NCBI GenBank assembly: GCA_919901745.1
Contig: CAKKPP010000034.1
Location: 18,866 to 57,264, forward strand
DNA length: 38,399 nucleotides
Direction: 5' to 3'
Origin: Chloroflexota bacterium
GTDB lineage: Bacteria > Chloroflexota > Limnocylindria > Limnocylindrales > CSP1-4
Shown here: in pieces, positions 1 through 7,298 of the stretch
Layout of the letters: each line of letters starts with the position of its first letter
Numbering within the stretch: the first letter of the stretch is position 1
The notes under the pieces: generated by a model
Database searches by the model: none
Seen by the model: only the letters and a program-made list of their open reading frames with translations
Told to the model about the DNA's origin: nothing
Translations under genes and position numbers: made by a program

Positions 1-358
1 TGGTCCTGGGTGGCCCGAGCGTCGTCTCCGACGCAGTCAAGCTCGGGCTGAAGGCCTATACCATGGGCACGGTGACGCGGCTGTTCGGCGCCGATCGCTA
101 TGCCACCGCGGCGGCGATCAGCGCCGCAACGTACGCCGCGAACGCCACGGTCGTCTACATCGCCACCGGTCAGGGTTACGCCGACGCACTCGCCGGAGGA
201 GCAGCGGCCGGCCTCGAGAAGGGACCACTCCTGCTGGTTCCCGGCACGTCCATCCCGGCTATCGTGGCGGCCGAGTTGAACCGCCTCAAACCGGCACGGA
301 TCGTGGTCCTGGGTGGCCCGAGCGTCGTCTCCGACGCAGTCAAGCTCGGGCTGAAGGC
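1..358 (+). repeat. 55-bp exact direct repeat, 303 bp apart
   Basis: Bases 1-55 and 304-358 are identical. The match ends at base 56 (c versus g at 359). The 303-bp spacing equals 101 codons, one CWB2 repeat unit, so the two copies are the homologous ends of consecutive modules. The left limit of the first copy is the window edge, so the true repeat may be longer. Confidence 0.9.
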
Positions 359-371
359 GGCCGCCTCGTGA
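3..371 (+). CDS. CWB2-repeat surface protein, 3' end only
   Basis: The frame is open from the first bases of the window, so this is the C-terminal part of a longer protein, and the ATG at 63 is internal. About 100 residues form one cell-wall-binding repeat 2 (PF04122-like) module. The hallmarks are RLFGADRYATA near residue 24 of the visible part, then ATGQGYADALAGG, a PLLLVPG strand, and VVLGGPSVVS close to the C-terminus. The first 18 residues (VLGGPSVVSDAVKLGLKA) are the tail of a preceding repeat and recur at the end of this one. Proteins with CWB2 arrays are exported and held non-covalently on anionic wall polymers in Firmicutes. Such a role here is inferred from the family and from the adjacent polysaccharide genes. 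The signal peptide and any catalytic domain lie outside the window. The family call is firm and the function of the whole protein is unknown. Confidence 0.85.
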   Translation, partial: VLGGPSVVSDAVKLGLKAYTMGTVTRLFGADRYATAAAISAATYAANATVVYIATGQGYADALAGGAAAGLEKGPLLLVPGTSIPAIVAAELNRLKPARIVVLGGPSVVSDAVKLGLKAAAS

Positions 372-403
372 TGGTCGGCCGCCTCGACCGCCCCATCTGC
401 TGC

Positions 404-409
404 TAGGCT
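404..409 (+). promoter_or_regulatory. candidate -10 box (TAGGCT) for the rml operon
   Basis: TAGGCT lies 8 nt before the ATG of rfbA. Transcription would begin at or within a few bases of the start codon, giving a leaderless or near-leaderless mRNA. No Shine-Dalgarno sequence and no clear -35 box is visible. Confidence 0.45.
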
Positions 410-417
410 AGCCGGCC

Positions 418-1176
418 ATGAAGGGCCTCGTTCTGGCCGGGGGTACCGCCACCCGGTTGTACCCGCTGACCGTCGTCACGAACAAGCACCTGCTGCCGAT
501 CTACGACCGGCCGATGATCTACTACCCGATCGAAACCCTGGCCGCGATGGGCATTCGCGAGACCATGGTCGTGGTCGGCGGGAAGAGCGTCGGCGACATC
601 GTCGAGCTGCTCGGTGATGGTTCGGACTTCGGACTCGACCTGACGTACCGCTTTCAACGCGGGGCGCGCGGCATCGCCGATGCGATTGGACTCGCGCGCG
701 ACTTTGTCGGTGACGACGCGTTCTGCACGATCCTCGGCGACAACATCCTGCGCGGCGCTCCGCTGCGCTCGATCGCCGACACGTTCGAGTCCGGCCCGTG
801 GGGGGCCGGCACACTCCTCCACGAGGTGCCCGACCCGGAGCGGTTCGGCGTGGCCGAGTTCGACGCCGACGGCCGCCTGGTCGGTTTCGAGGAGAAGCCG
901 ACAACGCCCAAGAGCAACCTGATCCCGATCGGGGTCTACTTTCTGCGGCCCGACGCGTTCGACGTCATCGGCCGGCTGGTGCCGTCGGCCCGTGGTGAGC
1001 TGGAGGTCACCGAACTCCTGAACCATTACATCCCCGGTGACCGCCTGTTCACCCAGGTCTACGACGGGCACTGGACCGATGCCGGAACCGTCCAGTCCCT
1101 GCTCCGCGCCGCCGAGCTCGCCGCCACGGACGACGCCGCCGGCCGCCTGGCCGCGCCCGCCCAGCGACAGCCGTGA
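418..1176 (+). CDS. rfbA: glucose-1-phosphate thymidylyltransferase (RmlA/RfbA-like)
   Basis: A 252-residue sugar nucleotidyltransferase, the first step of dTDP-L-rhamnose synthesis (dTTP + glucose-1-P to dTDP-glucose). The N-terminal nucleotide-binding loop reads LAGGTATRLYPLT, followed by NKHLLPIYDRPMIYYP. In well-studied RmlA proteins the loop is usually GGSGTRL, so an Ala replaces the second-last Gly. The protein is about 40 residues shorter than E. coli RmlA (about 290), as in other short bacterial and archaeal members. The C-terminus keeps the GHWTDAGT motif typical of the family. The start at 418 is set by the conserved N-terminus and the TAGGCT box just upstream. Its stop overlaps rfbB by 4 bp. 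Operon context makes the dTDP-glucose role likely, although sequence alone cannot exclude another hexose-1-phosphate. Confidence 0.88.
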   Translation: MKGLVLAGGTATRLYPLTVVTNKHLLPIYDRPMIYYPIETLAAMGIRETMVVVGGKSVGDIVELLGDGSDFGLDLTYRFQRGARGIADAIGLARDFVGDDAFCTILGDNILRGAPLRSIADTFESGPWGAGTLLHEVPDPERFGVAEFDADGRLVGFEEKPTTPKSNLIPIGVYFLRPDAFDVIGRLVPSARGELEVTELLNHYIPGDRLFTQVYDGHWTDAGTVQSLLRAAELAATDDAAGRLAAPAQRQP

Positions 1177-2267
1177 ACGCCGCTCGCGACCGGATCGGAT
1201 CCACGCCCCGCCTGCTGGTGACTGGTGGCGCCGGGTTCATCGGGTCGGCGTACGTCCGTGACGTCCTCGGCCGTCGCGACGGAACCCGGATCACCGTCCT
1301 CGACAAGCTCACCTATGCCGGCCGCCGGGCCAACCTGGCCCTGGCCGAGGACGACCCGGAGCAGGCCGCTCGGCTCCGCTTCGTCCACGGGGACATCGTC
1401 GATCCGACCGTGGTCGACCCGCTGGTCGCCGAGGCCGACGCCGTCCTGAACTTCGCCGCCGAGTCGCACGTCGATCGGTCGATCCTCGATCCCGAGGCAT
1501 TCCTCTCCACGGGGGTCATCGGGGTTCACGTGCTGCTGGAGGCCGTCCGCCGCGAGGCGGATCGCGCCACGTCCGGAGCCCGATCGAGCGCTCCTCGCTT
1601 CCTCCAGGTCTCGACCGACGAGGTGTACGGCTCGGTCCACGAGGGGTGGTCTCGCGAGTCCGATGCGCTGGCGCCACGTTCGCCGTACTCGGCCGCGAAG
1701 GCCGCGGGCGAGCTGCTGGCCATGAGCTATCACGCGACGTATGGGACGGACGTCGTCATCACCCGTGGCTCGAACACGTACGGTCCCTACCAGTACCCCG
1801 AGAAGTTGATCCCGCTCTTCATCACCAATGCGATCGACGACCAGCCCCTGCCGCTCTACGGCGACGGCCTCCAGGAACGGGACTGGTTGCACGTCTCCGA
1901 TCACGCGAAGGCGATCGACCATGTCCTCCACCATGGCGATCCGGGCGAGGTCTACAACCTGCCCGGCGAGGCGCAGTTGACGAACCGCGCCGTCGTCGCG
2001 GCGATCCTCGAGCGCCTCGGGAAGCCGTGGTCGCTGGTGCGGACGGTCGAGGACCGGCCCGGCCACGATCGTCGGTACGCGCTCGATGGAACACGCCTCG
2101 CGGGCCTCGGCTGGCGCAACCTGACCGACTTCGCGACCGGGATCGCCGAAACGGTGGATTGGTTCCGGGACAACGACGCCTGGTGGCGCGAGGCGCGCTC
2201 CGGTGCGTGGGACGACTACTACCGGCGCCAATACTCGGCGAGGCTGGCCGCCTCTCGCGAGGCCTGA
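1173..2267 (+). CDS. rfbB: dTDP-glucose 4,6-dehydratase
   Basis: A 364-residue extended short-chain dehydrogenase that converts dTDP-glucose to dTDP-4-keto-6-deoxyglucose with bound NAD. The Rossmann motif TGGAGFIGS is at residues 17-25, the active-site segment STDEVYG at about 147-153, and the catalytic YxxxK at Tyr172/Lys176 (YSAAK). It is followed by the RGSNTYGPYQYPEKLIP block typical of RmlB, and later by the NLPGEAQLTN region. Length is normal for the family. The GTG start overlaps the rfbA stop (GTGA), implying translational coupling. It is the second gene of a four-gene rml cassette. Confidence 0.95.
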   Translation: MNAARDRIGSTPRLLVTGGAGFIGSAYVRDVLGRRDGTRITVLDKLTYAGRRANLALAEDDPEQAARLRFVHGDIVDPTVVDPLVAEADAVLNFAAESHVDRSILDPEAFLSTGVIGVHVLLEAVRREADRATSGARSSAPRFLQVSTDEVYGSVHEGWSRESDALAPRSPYSAAKAAGELLAMSYHATYGTDVVITRGSNTYGPYQYPEKLIPLFITNAIDDQPLPLYGDGLQERDWLHVSDHAKAIDHVLHHGDPGEVYNLPGEAQLTNRAVVAAILERLGKPWSLVRTVEDRPGHDRRYALDGTRLAGLGWRNLTDFATGIAETVDWFRDNDAWWREARSGAWDDYYRRQYSARLAASREA

Positions 2268-2269
2268 TC

Positions 2270-3181
2270 ATGCGCGTTGCCGTCTCGGGAGCCGGGGGTC
2301 GGCTCGGACGGGCGCTCGTTGCTGCGCTCGCCGATGCCCCGTTCAGCGGACCCGCCGGACCCATCGCCTGGACCCGCGCCGAGCTGAACCTCGAGCGGCC
2401 CGAGGCGATCACGGGCCTCCTCGCCGCGGACCGGGTGGACGTCCTCATTCACGCGGCCGCGTGGACCGACGTGGACGCCTGCGCCCTCGACCCCGAGCGC
2501 GCGCTCCGCCTCAACGCGTCGGCCGTCGGCACCATCGCGCTGGCCAGCGCCGCGCTGGGCCTGGACCTCGTGCTCATCTCGACCAACGAGGTCTTCGACG
2601 GTGCCCGCGACGACGGCCGGGGCTACCGAATCGATGACGAGACCAGGCCGGTCAACGCCTACGGTGCGTCGAAGCTTGCCGGAGAGCGGGCCGCCCTCGA
2701 CGCGTACGCCGCGGCCGGACGATCGAGTCTCGGGATCGTTCGTAGCGCCTGGCTCTACGGTCCGCCCGGAAACGACTTTCCCGACAAGATCGTGCGCGCA
2801 GCGGAGCGCGCCCGGTCGACCGGACAGCCGCTGCGCCTGGTCGCCGATGAGGTCGGCACGCCGACGCGAACCGGCGATCTTGCCGAGGCGATCGTGGAGC
2901 TCATTGCCGAGGACGCACTGGCCGGAATCCACCATCTCGTCAACGGCGGCGCCGTGTCACGGGCGGGCTGGGCCCGGGAGCTGCTCGACCGGCGCCGGAT
3001 CGAGGTCGAGATCGAGGAGGTCCCAGGCGATACCTGGGAGCGCCCGTCGCGTCCTCCGCGCTGGGGCGTCCTCGAACCGACGCCGCTGCCATCGGGCATC
3101 CCGATGCGACCGTGGCTCGAGGCGCTGGCCGACGACCTCGCGGAGCGGCGATCACTCCCCTCCGGGGTGGCCGCCTCGTGA
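2270..3181 (+). CDS. rfbD: dTDP-4-dehydrorhamnose reductase
   Basis: A 303-residue RmlD-type reductase, the last step to dTDP-L-rhamnose (NAD(P)H-dependent). The nucleotide-binding loop is GAGGRLG at residues 7-13, where GxxGQLG is commoner. STNEVFDG follows in the middle, then the catalytic YxxxK at Tyr131/Lys135 (YGASKLAGE) and RSAWLYGP. The frame is open upstream to 1646 inside rfbB, but the family N-terminus and an ATG 2 nt after the rfbB stop fix the start at 2270. The stop overlaps the next gene by 4 bp. The order A-B-D-C is an unbroken operon. Confidence 0.93.
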   Translation: MRVAVSGAGGRLGRALVAALADAPFSGPAGPIAWTRAELNLERPEAITGLLAADRVDVLIHAAAWTDVDACALDPERALRLNASAVGTIALASAALGLDLVLISTNEVFDGARDDGRGYRIDDETRPVNAYGASKLAGERAALDAYAAAGRSSLGIVRSAWLYGPPGNDFPDKIVRAAERARSTGQPLRLVADEVGTPTRTGDLAEAIVELIAEDALAGIHHLVNGGAVSRAGWARELLDRRRIEVEIEEVPGDTWERPSRPPRWGVLEPTPLPSGIPMRPWLEALADDLAERRSLPSGVAAS

Positions 3182-3771
3182 TCGGCGGCGCCTCCCCGGA
3201 GATCCCCGGCGTCCGCTTCGGCGCCGTCACCCGCCACGGTGACGCCCGCGGATCGTTCCGCGAATTGTGGCGGGCCTCGGTGCTCGGACCGCTCGGCTCC
3301 GATCTGACCGGTACAACAGACGGAACCCCCGGCGCGTTTGTGCAGGCCAATCTGTCCGTCTCGGCCGTCGGTGTCCTGCGCGGCCTGCACGTCCATCAAC
3401 GGCAGCTCGACTACTGGATCGTGAGCTCCGGACGGGCCGTCGTCGCTCTCGTGGACGTTCGGCCGATGCTCCAGGGAGCCCCGCGCCCGGTCGTCGCCAC
3501 GGCCGTGCTCGAGGCCGATCACTCGGTCGTTATTCCGGCAGGGGTCGCCCATGGCTTCCTCGCGCTCGACGCGCTGGAGATGCTGTACCTCGTCACCAAC
3601 GAGTACGACGGCACGGATGAGCTCGGCTTTGCCTGGGACGATCCCAGCGCGGCCGTGCCCTGGCCGGAGGAGGTCTTCGGCCGCAACGGGCCCATCCTGT
3701 CCGAGCGCGATCAAGCCAATCCCAGCCTGCTCGACCTCGTCGCCAGGCTCCGTGGGGAGGCCCGGGCGTGA
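3178..3771 (+). CDS. rfbC: dTDP-4-dehydrorhamnose 3,5-epimerase family protein (variant active site)
   Basis: A 197-residue cupin of the RmlC family, expected to epimerise C3 and C5 of dTDP-4-keto-6-deoxyglucose. The catalytic His of RGLH (His71) is present, as are the Tyr of the MLYLVTNEY strand and the Asp of FAWDDP. The segment after RGLH reads HVHQRQLDYW, so the position of the conserved active-site Lys (QGK in Salmonella RmlC, Lys72) is occupied by Asp78 in my hand alignment. This looks like a distinct subfamily with an HxHxxQxDYW signature. It is the only epimerase candidate in the rml operon, so it probably fills that step. The GTG at 3178 overlaps the rfbD stop (GTGA). An upstream in-frame start at 3112 would lie inside rfbD and adds a non-family, Arg-rich N-terminus. 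Confidence 0.82.
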   Translation: MIGGASPEIPGVRFGAVTRHGDARGSFRELWRASVLGPLGSDLTGTTDGTPGAFVQANLSVSAVGVLRGLHVHQRQLDYWIVSSGRAVVALVDVRPMLQGAPRPVVATAVLEADHSVVIPAGVAHGFLALDALEMLYLVTNEYDGTDELGFAWDDPSAAVPWPEEVFGRNGPILSERDQANPSLLDLVARLRGEARA

Positions 3772-4568
3772 CCGCGGAGGTGCCCCTCGCGAACCCACAG
3801 CCAGACGACGCCTCCCGCGGCGATGGCGCGTGGGTGATCCTGCCGACGTACAACGAGGCCGACAACGTCGCCGGGATCGCGGCCGCGATCCTCGAGGCGC
3901 TGCCTGGCGCGATCCTCCTGATCGTCGACGACGCTTCGCCCGACGGCACCGGTCGCCTGGCCGACGAACTCTCCGCGCAGCAGCCGCAGGTTCGGGTCCT
4001 CCACCGGCTCGCCAAGGAAGGCCTCGGCCGCGCGTACGTGGACGGCTTTCGGATGGCGCTCGGCGAGCAGGCACGGGTCATCGTCCAGATGGATGCGGAT
4101 TGGTCGCACGATCCGACCGATCTTCCGAGGCTGATCGAACCGATCGTCGGCGAGTCCGCCGAGCTGGTGCTGGGCTCTCGCTACGTTGCGGGCGGCGGCG
4201 TCCTCGACTGGGGCATCGGGCGGCGCGCGATCTCGCGCGGCGGGAGCGTCTTCGCGCGGATCGTGCTCCAACTGCCCGCACACGATCTCACCGGCGGCTT
4301 CAAGGCATGGCGCGCAGACACGCTGGCCGGACTCGTGTCGCGGCCGGTGCGAGCCGGCGGCTACGTCTTCCAGATCGAGATGACCCACCGGGCGGTCGTC
4401 GCCGGCGCCCGGCTCGTCGAGATTCCGATCGTGTTCCGTGACCGTCGAGTCGGTCAATCGAAGATGTCCAGGCGGATCGTCGTCGAGGCACTCCTCGTCG
4501 TCGTCCAGCTCCGCCTCGAAGCCTGGTCGCGGGCGATCGGTCGGCGGGTCAAATGGGCGCGGCGCTGA
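3768..4568 (+). CDS. polyprenol-phosphate sugar synthase, DPM1-like GT2
   Basis: A 266-residue family-2 glycosyltransferase resembling dolichol/polyprenol-phosphate mannose synthases (GDP-mannose + polyprenyl-P to polyprenyl-P-mannose at the inner membrane face). Motifs are ILPTYNEADN at about 24-33, VDDASPDGTG at 53-62, the metal-binding DAD in QMDADWSHDP at 107-116, LGSRYVAGGG at about 135-144, and DLTGGFKAWR at about 173-182. The C-terminal transmembrane region found in some homologues is absent, so it would be a soluble or peripheral enzyme. The GTG start overlaps the rfbC stop by 4 bp. Context suggests it supplies a lipid-linked sugar donor for the surface glycan. The actual sugar (mannose or glucose) cannot be read from sequence. 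Confidence 0.85.
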   Translation: MTAEVPLANPQPDDASRGDGAWVILPTYNEADNVAGIAAAILEALPGAILLIVDDASPDGTGRLADELSAQQPQVRVLHRLAKEGLGRAYVDGFRMALGEQARVIVQMDADWSHDPTDLPRLIEPIVGESAELVLGSRYVAGGGVLDWGIGRRAISRGGSVFARIVLQLPAHDLTGGFKAWRADTLAGLVSRPVRAGGYVFQIEMTHRAVVAGARLVEIPIVFRDRRVGQSKMSRRIVVEALLVVVQLRLEAWSRAIGRRVKWARR

Positions 4569-4596
4569 GCACGTCGAACGGGCGGGCCCAGCCGCC

Positions 4597-5892
4597 ATGA
4601 CCGACCCGCGGCGCCTCGAGTCAGAACATCCGACGTTCGCCGGAATGCGCGTCGTACTCGACGCCCGGTCGCTCCAGGAGGCGGATCGCGCGCCGACGTC
4701 GGCGGTCTACCTCGGTGAGTTGCTGGCCGCGTTCGCGCGGTCCCCTCAGGAGGGCGAATCGTTCGTGTTCCTGCTCCGCTCGGACCTTCCGGACCCGACG
4801 CGTGAGCTGACCGACATCGAGGTCATCGGGCGCCGGCTCCTGCCGCCGACGCGTGCTCTGCGATCCGGATCGCTCACGATCGATCCGTTTCTCATCGGCG
4901 GTGCCGCAGTCGGGGCCGCCTGGCGAGCCGAGCGAGGAGGGGCCGCGGGGGCAGTCCACCACGCCCTCGGTGGCGCCGTCCCGGCGTTCTCGCGGATTCC
5001 CGTTGTCGCCACCCTCCTCGATCTGGCGCCCTGGGAGCGACCCGAGACGTTCCAGCGCGGCATGTCGGCCAGGATCGGGCAGCGCCTCCGAGCCGGCCTG
5101 CTGCGCGACGCCGCGGCGGTGATCGTCGGGAGTGCCGCGGCCGCGACCGAGACCCGCCGGCTGCTCCACCTGCGCCGCGGTCGGATCCACGTCGTGCCGC
5201 TCGCCCCGCGCGCCGCGTTCCGCGCAGGGCCTGGACCAACGACTGGGCACGAAGCCGGCCGCGAGCCGCCTGCGGAGTCGATCGCGGAGGCGCGCCGGCT
5301 CGGCCTGTCACGCCGCTACCTCGTCTACCCGGGTCGGTTCGACGCCCGCCAGGATCTTGCGACGCTGCTCGCCGCCCTGGCCGAGCTTGCTGCGGCCGGT
5401 CGCCCGGCGACACTGCCGGCGGACGATCCATGGCCGCCGCGCGTCGTGCTCGTGGGCGCGTCTCCGGACGATCGCGCCGCCGTCGCCCGCGCGGCTGCAC
5501 GGCAGGGCGTTGGTGACGCGCTCGCCTATACCCCGGCACTCGAACCGCGACGGCTCGCGGCACTCGTGCGCGGGGCACGGGCCGTCGTCCTGCCCGTGCT
5601 GTCGGAGGCGGCCGGACTGCCGGCGATCGAGGCGATCGCTGCCGGTGTGCCGGTCATCGCGTCGTCCGCCGGTGTGTTGCCGGAGATCGTCGGATCGGCC
5701 GGGATTCTGGTCGAGCCGCGCGATCCCCCGCGGCTCGCCGCAGCTATCTCGACGATCGTGGCCGATGACGACGCCTACGCCCGACTGGCGGCGATCGCCC
5801 TTGATCGATCGCTTGCGCCGACTCGGACATGGGACGATGTCGCGCGTGAGACCCGCGCGGTGTACGCCGCCGTGGGTCGAGCCCGCGACTGA
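4597..5892 (+). CDS. glycosyltransferase family 4 (GT-B fold)
   Basis: A 431-residue GT4-type transferase. The N-terminal half carries MRVVLDARSLQ and a run of acceptor-domain helices. The C-terminal half has the donor-binding sequence YLVYPGRFDARQDLATLL and the EX7E motif (EAAGLPAIE), followed by AIAAGVPVIASSAGVLPEI. It is probably a retaining transferase adding one sugar during assembly of the surface polymer. ATG 4597 is chosen because it lies 28 nt after the DPM1-like gene and directly before the conserved region. The frame stays open upstream to 4438 within that gene. An internal ATG at 4645 (MRVVLD) is an alternative start. It ends 2 bp before the stop of a convergent gene, and no terminator hairpin fits there. 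Confidence 0.85.
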   Translation: MTDPRRLESEHPTFAGMRVVLDARSLQEADRAPTSAVYLGELLAAFARSPQEGESFVFLLRSDLPDPTRELTDIEVIGRRLLPPTRALRSGSLTIDPFLIGGAAVGAAWRAERGGAAGAVHHALGGAVPAFSRIPVVATLLDLAPWERPETFQRGMSARIGQRLRAGLLRDAAAVIVGSAAAATETRRLLHLRRGRIHVVPLAPRAAFRAGPGPTTGHEAGREPPAESIAEARRLGLSRRYLVYPGRFDARQDLATLLAALAELAAAGRPATLPADDPWPPRVVLVGASPDDRAAVARAAARQGVGDALAYTPALEPRRLAALVRGARAVVLPVLSEAAGLPAIEAIAAGVPVIASSAGVLPEIVGSAGILVEPRDPPRLAAAISTIVADDDAYARLAAIALDRSLAPTRTWDDVARETRAVYAAVGRARD

Positions 5893-5894
5893 GA

Positions 5895-7157
5895 TCAGAG
5901 GGCGCCGGCACCCTCGATCGGGAGTGGTCGGGGCCAGACCGGCACGAGTCCGTCGTTCACCGTCACCTTCGTGCCCCGTGCCATCACGTTGATGAACGTC
6001 TGGCCGACCGTGAGCGTGACCGGGTTGCCCGCGGCATCGAAGAACCGCGTCGGTTCAGTCAGCGCCGTCTTCTTCCAGGTGCCCTGGATCGTCCGGCCGT
6101 TCGTGGCGATCCATGCCGTGCCGGACCCGATCACGTCGGCCTCGAGGCGTTTCTTGTCGGGATGGCCGTCGTCCAGGCGACCGAACGACATGAGCATGAC
6201 GATCACGTTCTTCGGCGCGATGGTGGTGCCCGATGCGGCGTCGACCTGCGGCGATTCCCTGGTCACCGAGCGCACATACGCGTTGGTTCGCGGGTCGTAG
6301 GCGTAGGCGATCTTGCTGGTCGAGTAGGCGAACGTGATCGAGCCGCCGTCGGGGCGCAGCTCGAGGGGTGCATCCGGCGCGAACGTCCAGGCGGGCTCGA
6401 TCGGGCCGTCGGTGGCCCCCACCGCCGTCGCCAGTTCGCGGAGGCTGGCGCCGTCGCTGTAGGTGTTGTGCGGCGCCGCCCGCTCCTTGATCCTCCAGAT
6501 GAGGCGCCCGCCCCAGCGGAACTCGTCCGCGTTGTACACGAGCTGCCCGCGCCCCTTGGACGCGAGCGTCGCCAACGCCTGGGGCGATCCGCCGACGTGG
6601 ACGTACAACGCGCGCAGCTCGGCAGCCCATGCGATGTAGTAGTAGCGCGCACTGCGGATGGGGCCGACCAGCGTCGGCGGCGTCTCCTGGAAGACGGCCA
6701 TGTAGCGTGGAATGCCGCCCTCGGCCGGGGCCTGCCACACCACCGATGCCTCGGACAGCCCGGACTGCGGCCGCGCGGCCGAGTGATCGTCGATCATGAC
6801 CGCGAGCGGCAGGTAGGCTGCCGCCTCGGGCGGAACGAGGACGCCGGTCAGCGGCGCCGGCACCAGGACCGGGGTCGGTTCGGGCGTGGGCACGGGCGTG
6901 GGAGTCGGTTCGGGCGTCGGTTCGGGCGTCGGCACGGGCGTGGGAGTCGGGGCATCCGTGGCGACGGACGGCGGCGAGGCCGTCGCCGGCGCCGTTCCCG
7001 CACCGAACGGTGAGCCCTGCAACGCGGGAATGACGTTTGCCGCGATGGCCGCGACGGCGACGGCCACGACTCCGAGCAGGGCGATCCGGACGCCGAACGA
7101 GGCGCCGAACTGGGGGAGGGCAAGCGGGGATCGGGGTCGCTCGACGGGGTCGCGCAT
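5895..7157 (-). CDS. DUF3048 (YerB-like) membrane-anchored protein
   Basis: A 420-residue protein with one N-terminal transmembrane or signal-anchor segment (about residues 24-44) and no lipobox Cys. A Pro-Thr-Glu linker follows (about 57-95), then a DUF3048 domain. Recognisable family features are LPLAVMIDDHSAARPQSGLS, the QETPPTLVGPIRSARYY block and, later, a PKNVIVMLMSF strand. The domain is predicted to be extracytoplasmic. Its biochemical role is unknown, and YerB of Bacillus is the usual reference. The start at 7157 is supported by a TATCCT -10 box 11 nt upstream on this strand, with ATG at 7187 as an alternative. It lies convergent to the GT4 gene and divergent from the solenoid gene, so it interrupts the glycan operons without being an obvious part of the pathway. 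Confidence 0.85.
   Translation of the reverse strand: MRDPVERPRSPLALPQFGASFGVRIALLGVVAVAVAAIAANVIPALQGSPFGAGTAPATASPPSVATDAPTPTPVPTPEPTPEPTPTPVPTPEPTPVLVPAPLTGVLVPPEAAAYLPLAVMIDDHSAARPQSGLSEASVVWQAPAEGGIPRYMAVFQETPPTLVGPIRSARYYYIAWAAELRALYVHVGGSPQALATLASKGRGQLVYNADEFRWGGRLIWRIKERAAPHNTYSDGASLRELATAVGATDGPIEPAWTFAPDAPLELRPDGGSITFAYSTSKIAYAYDPRTNAYVRSVTRESPQVDAASGTTIAPKNVIVMLMSFGRLDDGHPDKKRLEADVIGSGTAWIATNGRTIQGTWKKTALTEPTRFFDAAGNPVTLTVGQTFINVMARGTKVTVNDGLVPVWPRPLPIEGAGAL
6877..6952 (-). repeat. Pro-Thr-Glu coding repeat in the DUF3048 linker
   Basis: Near-tandem short units on the minus strand encode repeats of PTPEP and PTPVP. This is a flexible spacer between the membrane anchor and the domain. 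Such tracts often change length by slippage. Confidence 0.75.
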
Positions 7158-7168
7158 CGTCGCGGCGC

Positions 7169-7174
7169 AGGATA
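7169..7174 (-). promoter_or_regulatory. candidate -10 box (TATCCT) for the DUF3048 gene
   Basis: TATCCT on the minus strand lies 11 nt before the ATG at 7157. This predicts a 5' leader of only a few bases and excludes the longer start at 7187 if it is used. Confidence 0.4.
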
Positions 7175-7235
7175 GCCGAGGCGTCATCGATGCGTCGGAC
7201 CCGGGTCGGCCCACGACACGGGACGCGGCCCGCGG

Positions 7236-7241
7236 TAGGCT
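7236..7241 (+). promoter_or_regulatory. candidate -10 box (TAGGCT) for the solenoid gene
   Basis: TAGGCT lies 57 nt before the ATG at 7299, which would give a leader of about 50 nt. That leader carries a purine-rich ribosome-binding site (AAGAGG, 7287-7292) 6 nt before the start. Confidence 0.4.
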
Positions 7242-7298
7242 GTTCGCGACGTCGTCTGAGTCCCGTGGCCAGCGGGCCGACGTTCGAAGAGGTCTCCC

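Noticed and set aside
403-1071. Minus-strand frame antisense to rfbA
   Set aside because: No recognisable motif; its composition is that of a shadow frame of the thymidylyltransferase gene.
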